Under the pieces are notes generated by a model. That model had not been told where the DNA came from and did no database searches. It saw only the letters and a program-made list of their open reading frames with translations. From Paenibacillus_S vulneris (GTDB lineage Bacteria > Bacillota > Bacilli > Paenibacillales > NBRC-103111): a stretch of DNA of 64,000 nt. Both the position numbers and the translations under genes were made by a program. Shown piece by piece: positions 16,530 through 26,062 of the stretch; the first letter of the stretch is position 1; each line of letters begins with the position of its first letter. The stretch spans positions 1 through 64,000 of the forward strand of contig NZ_BAABJG010000022.1 in the NCBI RefSeq assembly GCF_039543185.1, given 5' to 3'.

Positions 16530-19500
16530 ATGGAGATGGAGAAAAAAGAAAGCAAGACAAAAGACGTACTATGGAGCATCGGTAAATATACGCTTATTAC
16601 GTTAAAATGGATGTTCATCGTCTTTATCATCGCCGGATTTCTGGGAGGAGGCGCCGCCTTTGGTTACGTGTCCGCCCTGGTAAAGGAGGATCCTGTACGA
16701 AGCAAGGAGAGCATGATGGCGCAGGTGCAGGAGAATGCCCTAACTGGCTTCGTCTATTTTAATGATGATACGGTTATCGGCCAGCTGCGCTCGGAGGAAG
16801 ACCGCAGAATGGTTGAGCTCAAGGATATTCCGCAGATCATGCTGGATGCGGTATTTGCTATTGAAGATAACCATTTTTACGAGCACCATGGAATTGACTT
16901 CAAAGGCCTCGGAAGAGCCGTCATTCAAAAGCTTTTAAGAGAGGATATTCAGACTGGAGGAAGCACGATTACCCAGCAGCTGGCCAGACGGGTATTCTTA
17001 TCTCTTGATCGTGAGGACAGCCGTAAAGCCAAGGAAATCTTCTTATCCCTGCGGATGGAACGCCTCATGTCCAAGGACGAGATCCTGCTGGCCTATATGA
17101 ACAAAATTCCGTACGGCAATGGCTCTTCAGGCTATAATCTGTACGGGATCAAAGCAGCCGCCAAAGGAATCTTTAATATCGATGACCTGAAGGAGCTTAA
17201 TATCGCGCAGGCTGCCTATTTGGCGGGATTGCCCCAGCAACCGAGCAATTATTCTACGTTTACTAGCAAGGGACAATTTGACGGAGCCGCCTTCAAAAGA
17301 GCCGTTGCCCGACAGCAGCTTGTCCTGCGGAGAATGCTGGAGGAAGGAAAGATCAATTCCGACCAATACCAGGAGGCCCTTAATTTTGACCTGCGCAAAT
17401 CGCTGGCAGAGCCTTCCAAGAAAGCGTACTCGACCTACCCTTATCTCATGCTGGAGATTGAGAAGGAGGCTGCCAAGGCGCTGCTGAAGGTTCAGGATCC
17501 CAAGCTGGCTGAGCAGCCGAATACCGACGCCTACAACGAGGCCCTCAAAAACGTTCAGGCCCAAATGAACCGCGGCGGTTATCAAATCTATACGACGATC
17601 GATAAAGACATTTACGATGCTATGCATGCCATCGCCGATAACCCTAAAAACTTCACTCCGGATGATCCGACCAAGGGGATTGAACAGGTCGGTGCGGTGA
17701 TGATGGATAGCAAAACCGGCGCCATACTCGGCATGATTGAAGGAAGGGACTTCTTCAAGGAGCAGCTTAACCATGCCACGCAGGCCTTCCGGCAGCCCGG
17801 CTCTACGATGAAGCCCATCGCAGCCTATGTCCCTGCCATCGAGAAAGGCGCAATTCAACCTGCTTCAATCATTGACGATGTACCGATCATATTAAAAGAC
17901 GGTACCAAGGTCGGCTATCATATTCCGGAGAACTGGGATGACCGGTATCACGGCCTAATTACAGCCCGAAGAGCTCTGGATCAATCTTATAACATTCCAG
18001 CTATCAAGCTGTTCCTGGACGTGGTCGGCATTAAGGAAGCATGGGATTTCGCCAAAAAAATGGGGATCACCACCATTACCAAAGAGGATTATGTAGCTCA
18101 GACGGGGGTTATAGGCGGTTTGAGATACGGTGTTTCCGTAAAGGAGCTCACCAACGCATACTCCACTATTGGCAATAAAGGCGTACATAACGACGCGTTC
18201 ATGATCCGTAAAATCACGGATTCCAACGGAAAAACGGTCTATGAGCACGAGCTTCAACCGACTTCTCTGTTCTCGGAGCAAACAGCCTACTTGATGTCCG
18301 ACATGATGAGGACTGTTATCACTTCCGGTACAGCCACCGATTTGATGAGCAAATTCAAGCATTACGGCAAGGTGCCGATCGTAGGGAAAACGGGCTCCAC
18401 TCAGGATGATGCGGATGCCTGGTTCATGGGTTATACGCCCGATATTACATTAGGTGTATGGATAGGCTATGACTCTCCTGCCTTCAAATTGAGCAAAAAG
18501 ACAGGCGGAACGAACCGCGCCAAAGACATTTGGGCGAAAGCCATGGATGCCGCCATCGATAAAAAGCCGGAATATTTCCCAACAAAATCGTTTGTACGTC
18601 CGGATAATATCGTCGAAATGACGGTATCCAGCTTATCGGGTAAGCTTCCAAGTGAAGCGACCACCAAAGCGGGCAAGCTCGTGACCGATATTTTTAATAA
18701 AAAGGATATTCCTACGGAAGAGGATAATGTGATGGTGAAGCTGCCGATTATTTCTTATAACGGCATCAACTACATTGCCCAATCCTCGACACCTCAAGAA
18801 TTCGTGCAAGAAAAAACCGTCATCAAGAGAGAAAAATCGTTGGGCGCTCTGATGAAGGAACTACAATCCATTATTCCGAGGCTTCCGGCAGGCAGACAGC
18901 AATCCCTAGACATGTATCGGCCGATTGATTACAACGAGGATGCCCCATCCGAGACAGACCCTCGTACCGACGACGGGAAAGCCCCGGAAGCGCCGACTAT
19001 GGTAGTGGCCACCCATTCGGGAGACACGAGTGTCATTACCTTCCAGGCAAGCGCCAGTGCCGACGTGGTCGGCTACCGGTTGTACAAATCCGTTAACCAC
19101 GGTACGTTCCAGCGTGTAAGCAATAAAATCGTCATGGCTGGCGAGGAAACGAAGTTTACAGAACAGACCCACACCAATGGTGTTATTGGTTACTATGTAA
19201 CAGCGGTAGATGTAGCGGGTAATGAATCCCTTCCGAGCAAGGGAGCTTATACCGATGGCTCGAGCAAGGATCTCCTTCTCATGACGCCCGATAACGGTGG
19301 CGGCTTGATACCGGGAGCCGGCGAAACCCCTCAGGGAACTGGAGCAGGCGACAACAATGCCTCCCCTACTCCGACGCCAAGTCCAGGTCCTGCCAAGGAG
19401 AAGCCGGCAGCTCCGACCGGAGTATCGGTCAAAGCCAGCGGAGCCGGCATCGTTGTCAATTGGAAGGCCAATGCAGCAAAAGATAAGGTACAGCAATATA

Positions 19501-19670
19501 TCGTGTATTTCAGCGAAAAGGAAAACGGAAGCTATACGAAACTGGGCAATGTAAGCAATGGTACCGAATTCCGCTATTACGCTTCAGGCTATGAAGGCTA
19601 CTACAAAGTGTCGGCGGTTAACGAGCTCGGTGAATCCAAGCCCACAGCCCCGGTACATTTCAAAAAGTGA
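16530..19670 (+). CDS. Class A penicillin-binding protein (PBP1A type) with C-terminal FN3 domains
   Basis: Bifunctional peptidoglycan synthase of 1046 residues, anchored by one N-terminal membrane helix (about 20-50). Seen: the GT51 glycosyltransferase motif EDNHFYEHHG (112-121), transpeptidase motifs STMK (425-428), SYN (486-488) and KTGS (620-623), then about 330 extra residues. These include two fibronectin type III-like domains (starting near APEAPTMVV and KPAAPTGVSV) joined by a Gly/Pro/Thr-rich linker. The ATG at 16530 is 12 nt after GGGAGG; the longer frame from 16497 has no site. It acts outside the membrane in wall synthesis; the FN3 modules probably bind wall or carbohydrate. Confidence 0.93.
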   Translation: MEMEKKESKTKDVLWSIGKYTLITLKWMFIVFIIAGFLGGGAAFGYVSALVKEDPVRSKESMMAQVQENALTGFVYFNDDTVIGQLRSEEDRRMVELKDIPQIMLDAVFAIEDNHFYEHHGIDFKGLGRAVIQKLLREDIQTGGSTITQQLARRVFLSLDREDSRKAKEIFLSLRMERLMSKDEILLAYMNKIPYGNGSSGYNLYGIKAAAKGIFNIDDLKELNIAQAAYLAGLPQQPSNYSTFTSKGQFDGAAFKRAVARQQLVLRRMLEEGKINSDQYQEALNFDLRKSLAEPSKKAYSTYPYLMLEIEKEAAKALLKVQDPKLAEQPNTDAYNEALKNVQAQMNRGGYQIYTTIDKDIYDAMHAIADNPKNFTPDDPTKGIEQVGAVMMDSKTGAILGMIEGRDFFKEQLNHATQAFRQPGSTMKPIAAYVPAIEKGAIQPASIIDDVPIILKDGTKVGYHIPENWDDRYHGLITARRALDQSYNIPAIKLFLDVVGIKEAWDFAKKMGITTITKEDYVAQTGVIGGLRYGVSVKELTNAYSTIGNKGVHNDAFMIRKITDSNGKTVYEHELQPTSLFSEQTAYLMSDMMRTVITSGTATDLMSKFKHYGKVPIVGKTGSTQDDADAWFMGYTPDITLGVWIGYDSPAFKLSKKTGGTNRAKDIWAKAMDAAIDKKPEYFPTKSFVRPDNIVEMTVSSLSGKLPSEATTKAGKLVTDIFNKKDIPTEEDNVMVKLPIISYNGINYIAQSSTPQEFVQEKTVIKREKSLGALMKELQSIIPRLPAGRQQSLDMYRPIDYNEDAPSETDPRTDDGKAPEAPTMVVATHSGDTSVITFQASASADVVGYRLYKSVNHGTFQRVSNKIVMAGEETKFTEQTHTNGVIGYYVTAVDVAGNESLPSKGAYTDGSSKDLLLMTPDNGGGLIPGAGETPQGTGAGDNNASPTPTPSPGPAKEKPAAPTGVSVKASGAGIVVNWKANAAKDKVQQYIVYFSEKENGSYTKLGNVSNGTEFRYYASGYEGYYKVSAVNELGESKPTAPVHFKK

Positions 19671-19770
19671 GTTGGCTGAGATCCCACGCAAAGTGGGTGG
19701 GCCTTGGCCTCGGGGCTGATCCGGCTACTTTGTGGTGGAGCGCCGAGGCCTACTAAAAAGCACTCAAATA

Positions 19771-19806
19771 AAAATGGAGCCACCTTAGGTGAGCTCCATT
19801 TTTTTT
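19771..19806. terminator. Bidirectional terminator between the PBP gene and acsA
   Basis: AAATGGAGC and CACCT pair with AGGTG and GCTCCATTT, flanked by A and T runs; it serves both convergent genes. The 100 bp before it contain further GC-rich inverted repeats of unknown role. Confidence 0.85.
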
Positions 19807-19830
19807 AAACCTATATTACAGCCTAGGGCA

Positions 19831-21555
19831 TTAGTCCTCGATTGTGGACAAGTCGCCAGTCGGAAGGTTCAGTTCCCACGCCTTCAAGACGCGGCGCATG
19901 ATTTTACCGCTGCGGGTTTTAGGCAGCTTATCTTTAAATTCGATCTCGCGAGGCGCAGCATGCGCTGACAAGCCTACTTTGACGAATTTGGATATATCCG
20001 CCTTTAATTCCTCTGAAGGCTCGAACCCTTCACGCAACGCGATGAATGCCTTGATAATCTCTCCGCGCATCGGATCCGGCTTCCCGATAACACCAGCCTC
20101 TGCAACGGCAGGATGCTCAACGAGCTTGCTTTCTACTTCGAACGGACCTACACGTTCACCAGCCGTATTAATTACATCATCGATGCGGCCTTGGAACCAG
20201 AAATATCCGTCTTCATCGCAGTATGCCGAGTCCCCGGAGATATACCAGCCTTTTATGCGGAAATATTCCTCATACTTCGCAGGGTTATTCCATATTTGTC
20301 TCATCATGGACGGCCAAGGCGTTTTGATGGCCAGGTTCCCCATGCGGTAAGGAAGTAAAACATTGCCCGCGTCATCGACGATCGCGGCTTCAATTCCCGG
20401 AAGCGGTTTACCCATAGAGCCGGGACGGATAGCCATGCAAGGGTAGTTACAAATCAGCTGGCCGCCTGTTTCGGTCATCCACCAGGTATCATGGATGCGT
20501 TGGTTATATACCTTCAAGCCCCAACGTACGACTTCAGGGTTAAGCGGCTCGCCGACGCTCAGCACATGGCGCAGCGCAGACAAATCAAATTGCTTGGATA
20601 CGTCGTCTCCTGCACCCATCAGCATACGGAATGCGGTTGGAGCGCTGTACCAAACGGTTACTCCGTATTTCTCCAATGTGCGGTACCAATCCTGCGGGCT
20701 GAAACGGCCGCCGCGAATGACGTTCGTCGCCCCATTCAACCAAGGAGCGAAAATGCCGTAGGACGTACCGGTAACCCAGCCCGGATCCGCAGTACACCAG
20801 TACACGTCCTGGTCCTGCAAATCAAGGACGACGCGGCCGGTATAATAATGCTGCAGCATGGCATTATGAACGTGAAGCACGCCTTTTGGTTTCCCGGTAG
20901 AACCGGAGGTATAATGAATCAGCAAGCCGTCCTCGCGGTCCACCCATTCAATATCCAACTGATCGGATGCTTGCGCCATTTCTTTATGATAATCGACTTG
21001 ACCGTCGGTCAGCTCGAGGTTCTCACCGACGATAATCACATGCTTCAATTCAGGAAGTTCACTTACGGGTATTCTTGATACTAATGAAGGCGTAGTAATA
21101 ATGGCAGCTGCACCGCTGTCCTGCAAACGGTCTCTGACAGCCGTTTCCATGAAAGCTTCGAATAATGGACCTACAATAGCACCGATTTTAAGGGAGCCGA
21201 TTAACGAAAAATAAAGCTCCGGCGTTCTTGGCATAAAGATAAAAACGCGGTCGCCTTTGGCGATTCCCAGCTTGCGGAGCACATTGCCGAACCGGTTCGA
21301 CTGCAGCTTCATGTCCAGGAACGTGTATTTTTCATCCCGTTTGTCGTCACTATAATACAAGGCAATTTTATCGCTTTTGTCGGAATCCGCATGGCGATCG
21401 ATAGCTTCATAGGCCATGTTCACTTTGCCGGTAGTAGACCATGAGAACTGCTTCTCAACAGTCTCCCAGCTGAACTGGGCCCGCTCTTCCTCGTAATTTT
21501 TCATGTTGGACGTTTTGGAAACGGGTTCAATGCTTTCAATATTTGTGTGATCCAT
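19831..21555 (-). CDS. acsA: Acetyl-CoA synthetase (AMP-forming)
   Basis: Activates acetate to acetyl-CoA through acetyl-AMP; 574 residues, cytoplasmic. Seen: the AMP-binding P-loop TSGSTGKPKGV (about 210-220), WWMTETGG (about 365), WFQGRIDDVIN, and a C-terminal PKTRSGKIMRR whose second Lys is the acetylation target in this family. The ATG at 21553-21555 follows GGGAGG at 7 nt. It is transcribed divergently from acuA-acuC, whose products acetylate and deacetylate AcsA in Bacillus, and a cre-like site lies about 40 bp upstream, so catabolite control by CcpA is likely. Confidence 0.95.
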   Translation of the reverse strand: MDHTNIESIEPVSKTSNMKNYEEERAQFSWETVEKQFSWSTTGKVNMAYEAIDRHADSDKSDKIALYYSDDKRDEKYTFLDMKLQSNRFGNVLRKLGIAKGDRVFIFMPRTPELYFSLIGSLKIGAIVGPLFEAFMETAVRDRLQDSGAAAIITTPSLVSRIPVSELPELKHVIIVGENLELTDGQVDYHKEMAQASDQLDIEWVDREDGLLIHYTSGSTGKPKGVLHVHNAMLQHYYTGRVVLDLQDQDVYWCTADPGWVTGTSYGIFAPWLNGATNVIRGGRFSPQDWYRTLEKYGVTVWYSAPTAFRMLMGAGDDVSKQFDLSALRHVLSVGEPLNPEVVRWGLKVYNQRIHDTWWMTETGGQLICNYPCMAIRPGSMGKPLPGIEAAIVDDAGNVLLPYRMGNLAIKTPWPSMMRQIWNNPAKYEEYFRIKGWYISGDSAYCDEDGYFWFQGRIDDVINTAGERVGPFEVESKLVEHPAVAEAGVIGKPDPMRGEIIKAFIALREGFEPSEELKADISKFVKVGLSAHAAPREIEFKDKLPKTRSGKIMRRVLKAWELNLPTGDLSTIED

Positions 21556-21592
21556 GCCACTACCTCCCGATATCAACAATTTCCATTTTTCA

Positions 21593-21606
21593 TTGAAACG
21601 CTTACA
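21593..21606. promoter_or_regulatory. cre-like CcpA site between acsA and acuA
   Basis: TTGAAACGCTTACA matches the cre core AANCGNTNNCA; the first TG of the consensus is off. Placed in the acsA-acuA divergent gap, where Bacillus has a functional cre. ccpA lies 5 kb away. Confidence 0.65.
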
Positions 21607-21773
21607 TCTGAATTTCGAATGTAGTTTTTTTACAAATGATATTATATCACAACCTTACTGTTTCCACTATTTCTTTTCTTAGTTCCTTTTTTTTGATATA
21701 GTAACAAGCAAGTGTGGGTACATAAGCATACCCAGGAAGTCCGCTTGATCCGCAGGAAGGGAGACTACAGGCA

Positions 21774-22406
21774 ATGGAGCATTACAAAATATATCATTCC
21801 CGTCACGTGCCCTATCGTGATTCGCAGATTATAGTGGAAGGCCCTGTCCCTCCTGAACGGTTGAAATCGTATCGGATGCATCCGGACCTGGACGCTTTTC
21901 GCCGTCCTAAGGAACAGTTCGAAGCATTAATCGAAATTGCCGAATTGCCTGAAGGGCGTATTATCATTTCCAGGCTTGACGATGAGATTATCGGTTATGT
22001 CACCTTCCATTATCCGGACGAGATGGAGCGTTGGTCCGAAGGCAATATGGAGGATCTTATCGAGCTTGGCGCGATTGAGGTTGCCGATGATTACCGGGGA
22101 CTTGGCCTCGGCAAACAAATGATTGTTCTCGCCTTCGAAGGCGATCAATTGGAAAATATGATTACTTTTACAACCGAATATTACTGGCATTGGGATTTGG
22201 AAAAAAGCGGATTGAACGTATGGGATTACAGAAATATGATGGAAAAGCTGATGAAGTCCGTTGACATGGTATGGTTTGCTACGGACGACCCGGAGATCTG
22301 CTCCCATCCCGCCAACTGCCTTATGGTACGGATCGGTAAGCATGTCCCGCTCTCCTCTGTCGAGCAATTTGACCGCGTTCGGTTTAGACAGAGGTTTATG
22401 TATTGA
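21774..22406 (+). CDS. acuA: Acetoin utilisation protein AcuA, protein acetyltransferase
   Basis: GNAT-family protein acetyltransferase, 210 residues, that inactivates AcsA by acetylating its C-terminal lysine in Bacillus. The acetyl-CoA-binding segment is VADDYRGLGLGKQM (about 103-116). The N-terminus and TTEYYWHWDL segment match the AcuA family. GGGAG lies about 10 nt before the ATG. It is followed by acuC with a 60-bp gap. Confidence 0.93.
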   Translation: MEHYKIYHSRHVPYRDSQIIVEGPVPPERLKSYRMHPDLDAFRRPKEQFEALIEIAELPEGRIIISRLDDEIIGYVTFHYPDEMERWSEGNMEDLIELGAIEVADDYRGLGLGKQMIVLAFEGDQLENMITFTTEYYWHWDLEKSGLNVWDYRNMMEKLMKSVDMVWFATDDPEICSHPANCLMVRIGKHVPLSSVEQFDRVRFRQRFMY

Positions 22407-22465
22407 CCGGGTCACTTGCATTTCAACATTTCTCCGAGAGGAACGAGTCATGGGGGCGCAACAGA

Positions 22466-23707
22466 ATGACGAAGTCATCGTTATTTATTTACAGTGAACA
22501 GGAAACCGGTTATCGGCTGCAGCAGGGACATCCTTTCAATCAGGAAAGACTTCTTCCGACCATCGATCTGCTGCAAAAGCTGGAAGCCATACCGGAGTCG
22601 ATCGTACGCGCTCCGTCCCCGGCTTCCGAGGAGCAATTACAGTCCATTCATAGTATGGACTACATAGAAGCCGTGAAAGCGCTTAGCGCAGATTGTCCCG
22701 ATGAAGCGTGGCAGAAGCAAGCCGACAAATTTGGCTTTGATTTGGAGGACACTCCTTACTTCAAGGACATGCACGAAGTCACTTCGCTCTTGGTCGGCGG
22801 TTCTGTCCGAGCGGTGGATGAGGTGATGAGCGGACATGCAGAGCACGCATTGCATTTGGGCGGCGGGCTTCATCATGCATTAAGAAACCGGGCGGCGGGC
22901 TTCTGCATCTACAATGATGCCTCGGTGGCGATTGAGCATGCCAAGACCCGCTATGGAGCCAGAGTTCTTTATATTGATACGGACGTTCACCATGGGGACG
23001 GCGTCCAATGGAGCTTCTACAGCGAGCCTGATGTCTGCACGCTCTCCATTCATGAAACAGGGAAATATTTATTTCCAGGTACAGGGGCCGTTAATGAGCG
23101 CGGAGAAGGAACCGCTTTCGGCACCTGTATTAACATTCCTGTCGAGCCGTACACCGAGGACGCCTCCTGGCTGGAATGTCTCGAAGAGGTGCTAAGCAAG
23201 GTCGCAGAGCAATTTCAGCCGGACCTGATCGTCTCCCAGCATGGGTGCGACGCCCATGCTTATGATCCTTTGTCCCATGTCCATTGCAGCATGGACATCT
23301 ACCTGGCGATGCCAAAGCTTATTCATCGCATCGCGCACGAGTACAGCGGCGGGCGATGGGTTGCTTTGGGAGGAGGAGGCTATGACTTCTGGCGCGTCGT
23401 ACCGCGCGCCTGGAGCCTTCTGTGGCTCGAAATGAGCAACAACCCGCTCATCCCCCTTCTGGAGCAGAACCGGGCTTTAAAACTGCCTTCAGCTTGGCTC
23501 AAGCAGTGGCAACCGATGAGTCCCGTCGAGCTGCCGACCACCTGGCTGGATGAGGCGGATTGGACTCCCATGCCGCGGCGACAGGAAATCACAACCAAGA
23601 ACCGTCAGACGAAAGAGCTTGCTATGCTTTACTTAAGCGAATTCATTAGCTTCATACGCCACTGTGATTGCAGCTTTGCATCCGTACCCATCACTTTTTT
23701 AGCATGA
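22466..23707 (+). CDS. acuC: Acetoin utilisation protein AcuC, class I-like protein deacetylase
   Basis: Zinc-dependent deacetylase (histone deacetylase fold), 413 residues, that reactivates acetylated AcsA in Bacillus. Seen: catalytic HH pair (136-137), NRAAGFCIYND, the zinc-site DTDVHHGDGV (171-180), SQHGCDAH, and GGGGYD near 310. I use the ATG at 22466, preceded by GGGGG; a TTG at 22403 also has a GAGG upstream but would add 21 residues absent from AcuC. The Bacillus order acuA-acuB-acuC is not kept: there is no room for acuB between acuA and acuC. Confidence 0.92.
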   Translation: MTKSSLFIYSEQETGYRLQQGHPFNQERLLPTIDLLQKLEAIPESIVRAPSPASEEQLQSIHSMDYIEAVKALSADCPDEAWQKQADKFGFDLEDTPYFKDMHEVTSLLVGGSVRAVDEVMSGHAEHALHLGGGLHHALRNRAAGFCIYNDASVAIEHAKTRYGARVLYIDTDVHHGDGVQWSFYSEPDVCTLSIHETGKYLFPGTGAVNERGEGTAFGTCINIPVEPYTEDASWLECLEEVLSKVAEQFQPDLIVSQHGCDAHAYDPLSHVHCSMDIYLAMPKLIHRIAHEYSGGRWVALGGGGYDFWRVVPRAWSLLWLEMSNNPLIPLLEQNRALKLPSAWLKQWQPMSPVELPTTWLDEADWTPMPRRQEITTKNRQTKELAMLYLSEFISFIRHCDCSFASVPITFLA

Positions 23708-23771
23708 TTAGTTATCGCCCTTTCGAATTTCGCATCCGATTGCCTCGAATCTTACCATTCTTTTGTAGCAG

Positions 23772-23832
23772 CAAAAAAGCCCGCAGGGAGGAAAAGATGA
23801 TCGATCTCTTTTCCCTCTACTGCGGGCTTTGC
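23772..23832. terminator. Bidirectional terminator between acuC and glyQS
   Basis: Long hairpin with an outer stem AGCCCGCAG / CTGCGGGCT and an inner stem GGGAGGAAAAGA / TCTCTTTTCCC, flanked by A and T tracts. Confidence 0.88.
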
Positions 23833-23834
23833 TA

Positions 23835-25217
23835 TTAAAATTGAATATTGGCTTCGATGAACGCCTTCAGTTCACTGATCGGCATACGGGTTTGTTCCAT
23901 GGTATCCCGGTGGCGAACCGTCACCTGGCCGTCCTGCTCCGACTCAAAGTCATATGTGATACAGAAAGGAGTACCGATCTCATCGTGACGGCGGTATCTT
24001 TTCCCGATGGAGCCTGCATCATCATAATCCACCATGAAGTGCTGGGACAAATCTGCAAAAATTTTGTGTGCGCCGTCGGCCAGTTTTTTGGACAGCGGGA
24101 AGATCGCTGCTTTGATAGGCGCCAGTGCCGGGTGGAAACGCAGCACCGTACGGCTGTCATCACCTTCAAGCTGCTGCTCCTCATAAGCGTCGATCAGGAA
24201 CGCCAAAGTCACACGGTCGGCGCCAAGAGACGGCTCAATGCAATAAGGCACATAGCGTTCGTTCGCTTCTTGATCGATATAATTGAAATCTTCACCGGAA
24301 TGCTCCATATGCTGCTTCAAATCGTAATCGGTACGATCTGCGATACCCCACAGCTCGCCCCAGCCGAACGGGAACTTGAATTCGATGTCCGTTGTAGCGT
24401 TACTGTAATGGGACAGTTCGTCTTCGGAGTGGTCGCGCAGACGAATATTCTCATCTTTCAAATTCAAGCTTAAAAGCCATTGATAGCAGAAATTTCTCCA
24501 GTATTCGAACCATTGCAAATCTTCGCCCGGTTTGCAGAAAAACTCGAGTTCCATTTGCTCAAATTCGCGGGTACGGAACGTAAAGTTGCCCGGGGTAATT
24601 TCATTACGGAAGCTTTTACCAATTTGGCCGATACCGAATGGCAGTTTTTTCCTCATGGTACGCTGCACATTTTTGAAGTTCACGAAAATGCCCTGCGCAG
24701 TTTCGGGGCGCATGTAAACCACGTTAGCGCTCGATTCGGTTACGCCTTGGAATGTTTTGAACATCAGGTTGAATTGACGGATGTCCGTGTAATCGAAAGC
24801 TCCGCAATCCGGACAAACGATGTGATGCTCTTGAATCAGCCCCATCATTTGATCGAAGGTCATACCGTCAACGACCACTTCCATACCCTTTTCCGCAAGT
24901 GCATTCTCAATAATTTTGTCTGCACGATGGCGGGACTTACATTTTTTACAATCGATCATCGGATCGTTAAAGTTGCCGACGTGACCGGATGCTACCCATG
25001 CTTGAGGGTTCATCAGAATCGCTGCGTCGAGACCTACGTTATACGGGGATTGTTGAATGAATTTTTTCCACCAAGCGCGTTTAATGTTATTTTTCAGTTC
25101 AACACCAAGCGGACCGTAATCCCAAGTATTGGCCAATCCGCCGTATATTTCAGATCCGGGAAAAATAAATCCGCGGTGTTTGGCTAAGGCTACAATTTGA
25201 TCCATCGTTACTGTCAT
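23835..25217 (-). CDS. glyS: Glycyl-tRNA synthetase, single-chain class II type
   Basis: Alpha-2 type glycyl-tRNA synthetase, 460 residues, cytoplasmic. Seen: the N-terminal KHRGFIFPGSEIYGG opening, a Cys-x2-Cys pair (CKKC, CPDC), motif 2 GIGQIGKSFRNEITP, and a motif 3 GADRV; the C-terminal anticodon-binding domain follows (about 360-460). Most low-GC Firmicutes use either this form or GlyQ/GlyS; here it is the single-chain one. It follows mtnN by 22 bp with no T-box between, so expression must come from mtnN or a promoter inside it. Confidence 0.96.
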   Translation of the reverse strand: MTVTMDQIVALAKHRGFIFPGSEIYGGLANTWDYGPLGVELKNNIKRAWWKKFIQQSPYNVGLDAAILMNPQAWVASGHVGNFNDPMIDCKKCKSRHRADKIIENALAEKGMEVVVDGMTFDQMMGLIQEHHIVCPDCGAFDYTDIRQFNLMFKTFQGVTESSANVVYMRPETAQGIFVNFKNVQRTMRKKLPFGIGQIGKSFRNEITPGNFTFRTREFEQMELEFFCKPGEDLQWFEYWRNFCYQWLLSLNLKDENIRLRDHSEDELSHYSNATTDIEFKFPFGWGELWGIADRTDYDLKQHMEHSGEDFNYIDQEANERYVPYCIEPSLGADRVTLAFLIDAYEEQQLEGDDSRTVLRFHPALAPIKAAIFPLSKKLADGAHKIFADLSQHFMVDYDDAGSIGKRYRRHDEIGTPFCITYDFESEQDGQVTVRHRDTMEQTRMPISELKAFIEANIQF

Positions 25218-25239
25218 GATTGTTCTCTCCTTCTGCTTT

Positions 25240-25941
25240 CTACAGTTGCTTCAGCATATGCTCTACGATACGATAAGAATTCTCGGATGCCTGTACCGTA
25301 AATTCGGCAAAATTAACATGAGCGGAGCCATCCGCTTTGTCGGACATGGAACGTATGATGACGTGAGGGATGCCGTTCATCGTGCATACTTGCGCAACTG
25401 AAGCCCCTTCCATTTCCGTACATGTACCTTGAAGCTCGCTGTACAATCTGGATACGGTCTCCCGGCTTGCAATAAATTGATCCCCCGATAGAATCCGTCC
25501 CACTTTGACGCGCCCCGGAAACAATTCCGAGCTCGCGTTAATAGCCAGCTGACGTAAGGACTCATCCGCCGCAAATACGGAGGTTTCCTCATAGGGAATC
25601 GTTCCCACAGGGAATCCAAGAGCCGTGACGTCCATGTCATGCTGCATCGATTCCGATGAAATGACAATATCGCCTACGTTCAGCTCGGGATCAAGCGCTC
25701 CGGCTACGCCGGTGAAGATAATGGCATCGACACCATATGTATCGATCAGCACCTGAGTCGTGACCGCCGCATTTACCTTGCCTACTCCGGACTTGCAAAG
25801 CACGATAGGCTTACCGTAAAAGAGCCCTTCTCTGAACTGTACCTTTGCTTTCTCCGATACGTTCACTCGCTCCATGTGCTGCAAAAATAGTTCAATTTCT
25901 TCTTTCATGGCGCCGATAACGCCGATTTTCCCGTAAGACAA
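25240..25941 (-). CDS. mtnN: 5'-methylthioadenosine/S-adenosylhomocysteine nucleosidase
   Basis: Hydrolyses MTA and SAH to adenine plus the thioribose product; 233 residues, cytoplasmic, nucleoside phosphorylase fold. Seen: IGVIGAMKEEIE, the GVAGALDPELNVGDIVIS segment, EMEGASVAQVC (substrate Glu), and IIRSMSDKAD with the catalytic Asp. The start is TTG, 9 nt after a G-rich site. Methionine salvage and the activated methyl cycle. First gene of a probable mtnN-glyS transcript. Confidence 0.94.
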   Translation of the reverse strand: MSYGKIGVIGAMKEEIELFLQHMERVNVSEKAKVQFREGLFYGKPIVLCKSGVGKVNAAVTTQVLIDTYGVDAIIFTGVAGALDPELNVGDIVISSESMQHDMDVTALGFPVGTIPYEETSVFAADESLRQLAINASSELFPGRVKVGRILSGDQFIASRETVSRLYSELQGTCTEMEGASVAQVCTMNGIPHVIIRSMSDKADGSAHVNFAEFTVQASENSYRIVEHMLKQL

Positions 25942-26029
25942 CTGTCTTTTCCCCCCAAAGGTTTACTCGCTAAGGCAACGCAACAAGCATGCGAAGCAAA
26001 CTAACATCACAAGTAATTTATACCCTCAC

Positions 26030-26062
26030 AAAAGAAAGAGGCTCATATTAACGATGAGCCAC
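26030..26062 (-). terminator. Terminator of ccpA
   Basis: GGCTCAT pairs with ATGAGCC, followed by TCTTTCTTTTG on the minus strand. The ccpA stop (26048-26050) sits in the loop. Confidence 0.82.

Noticed and set aside
22403..22465. Upstream TTG start for AcuC
   Set aside because: It has a weak GAGG site, but adds residues unlike AcuC; the ATG at 22466 gives the family N-terminus.
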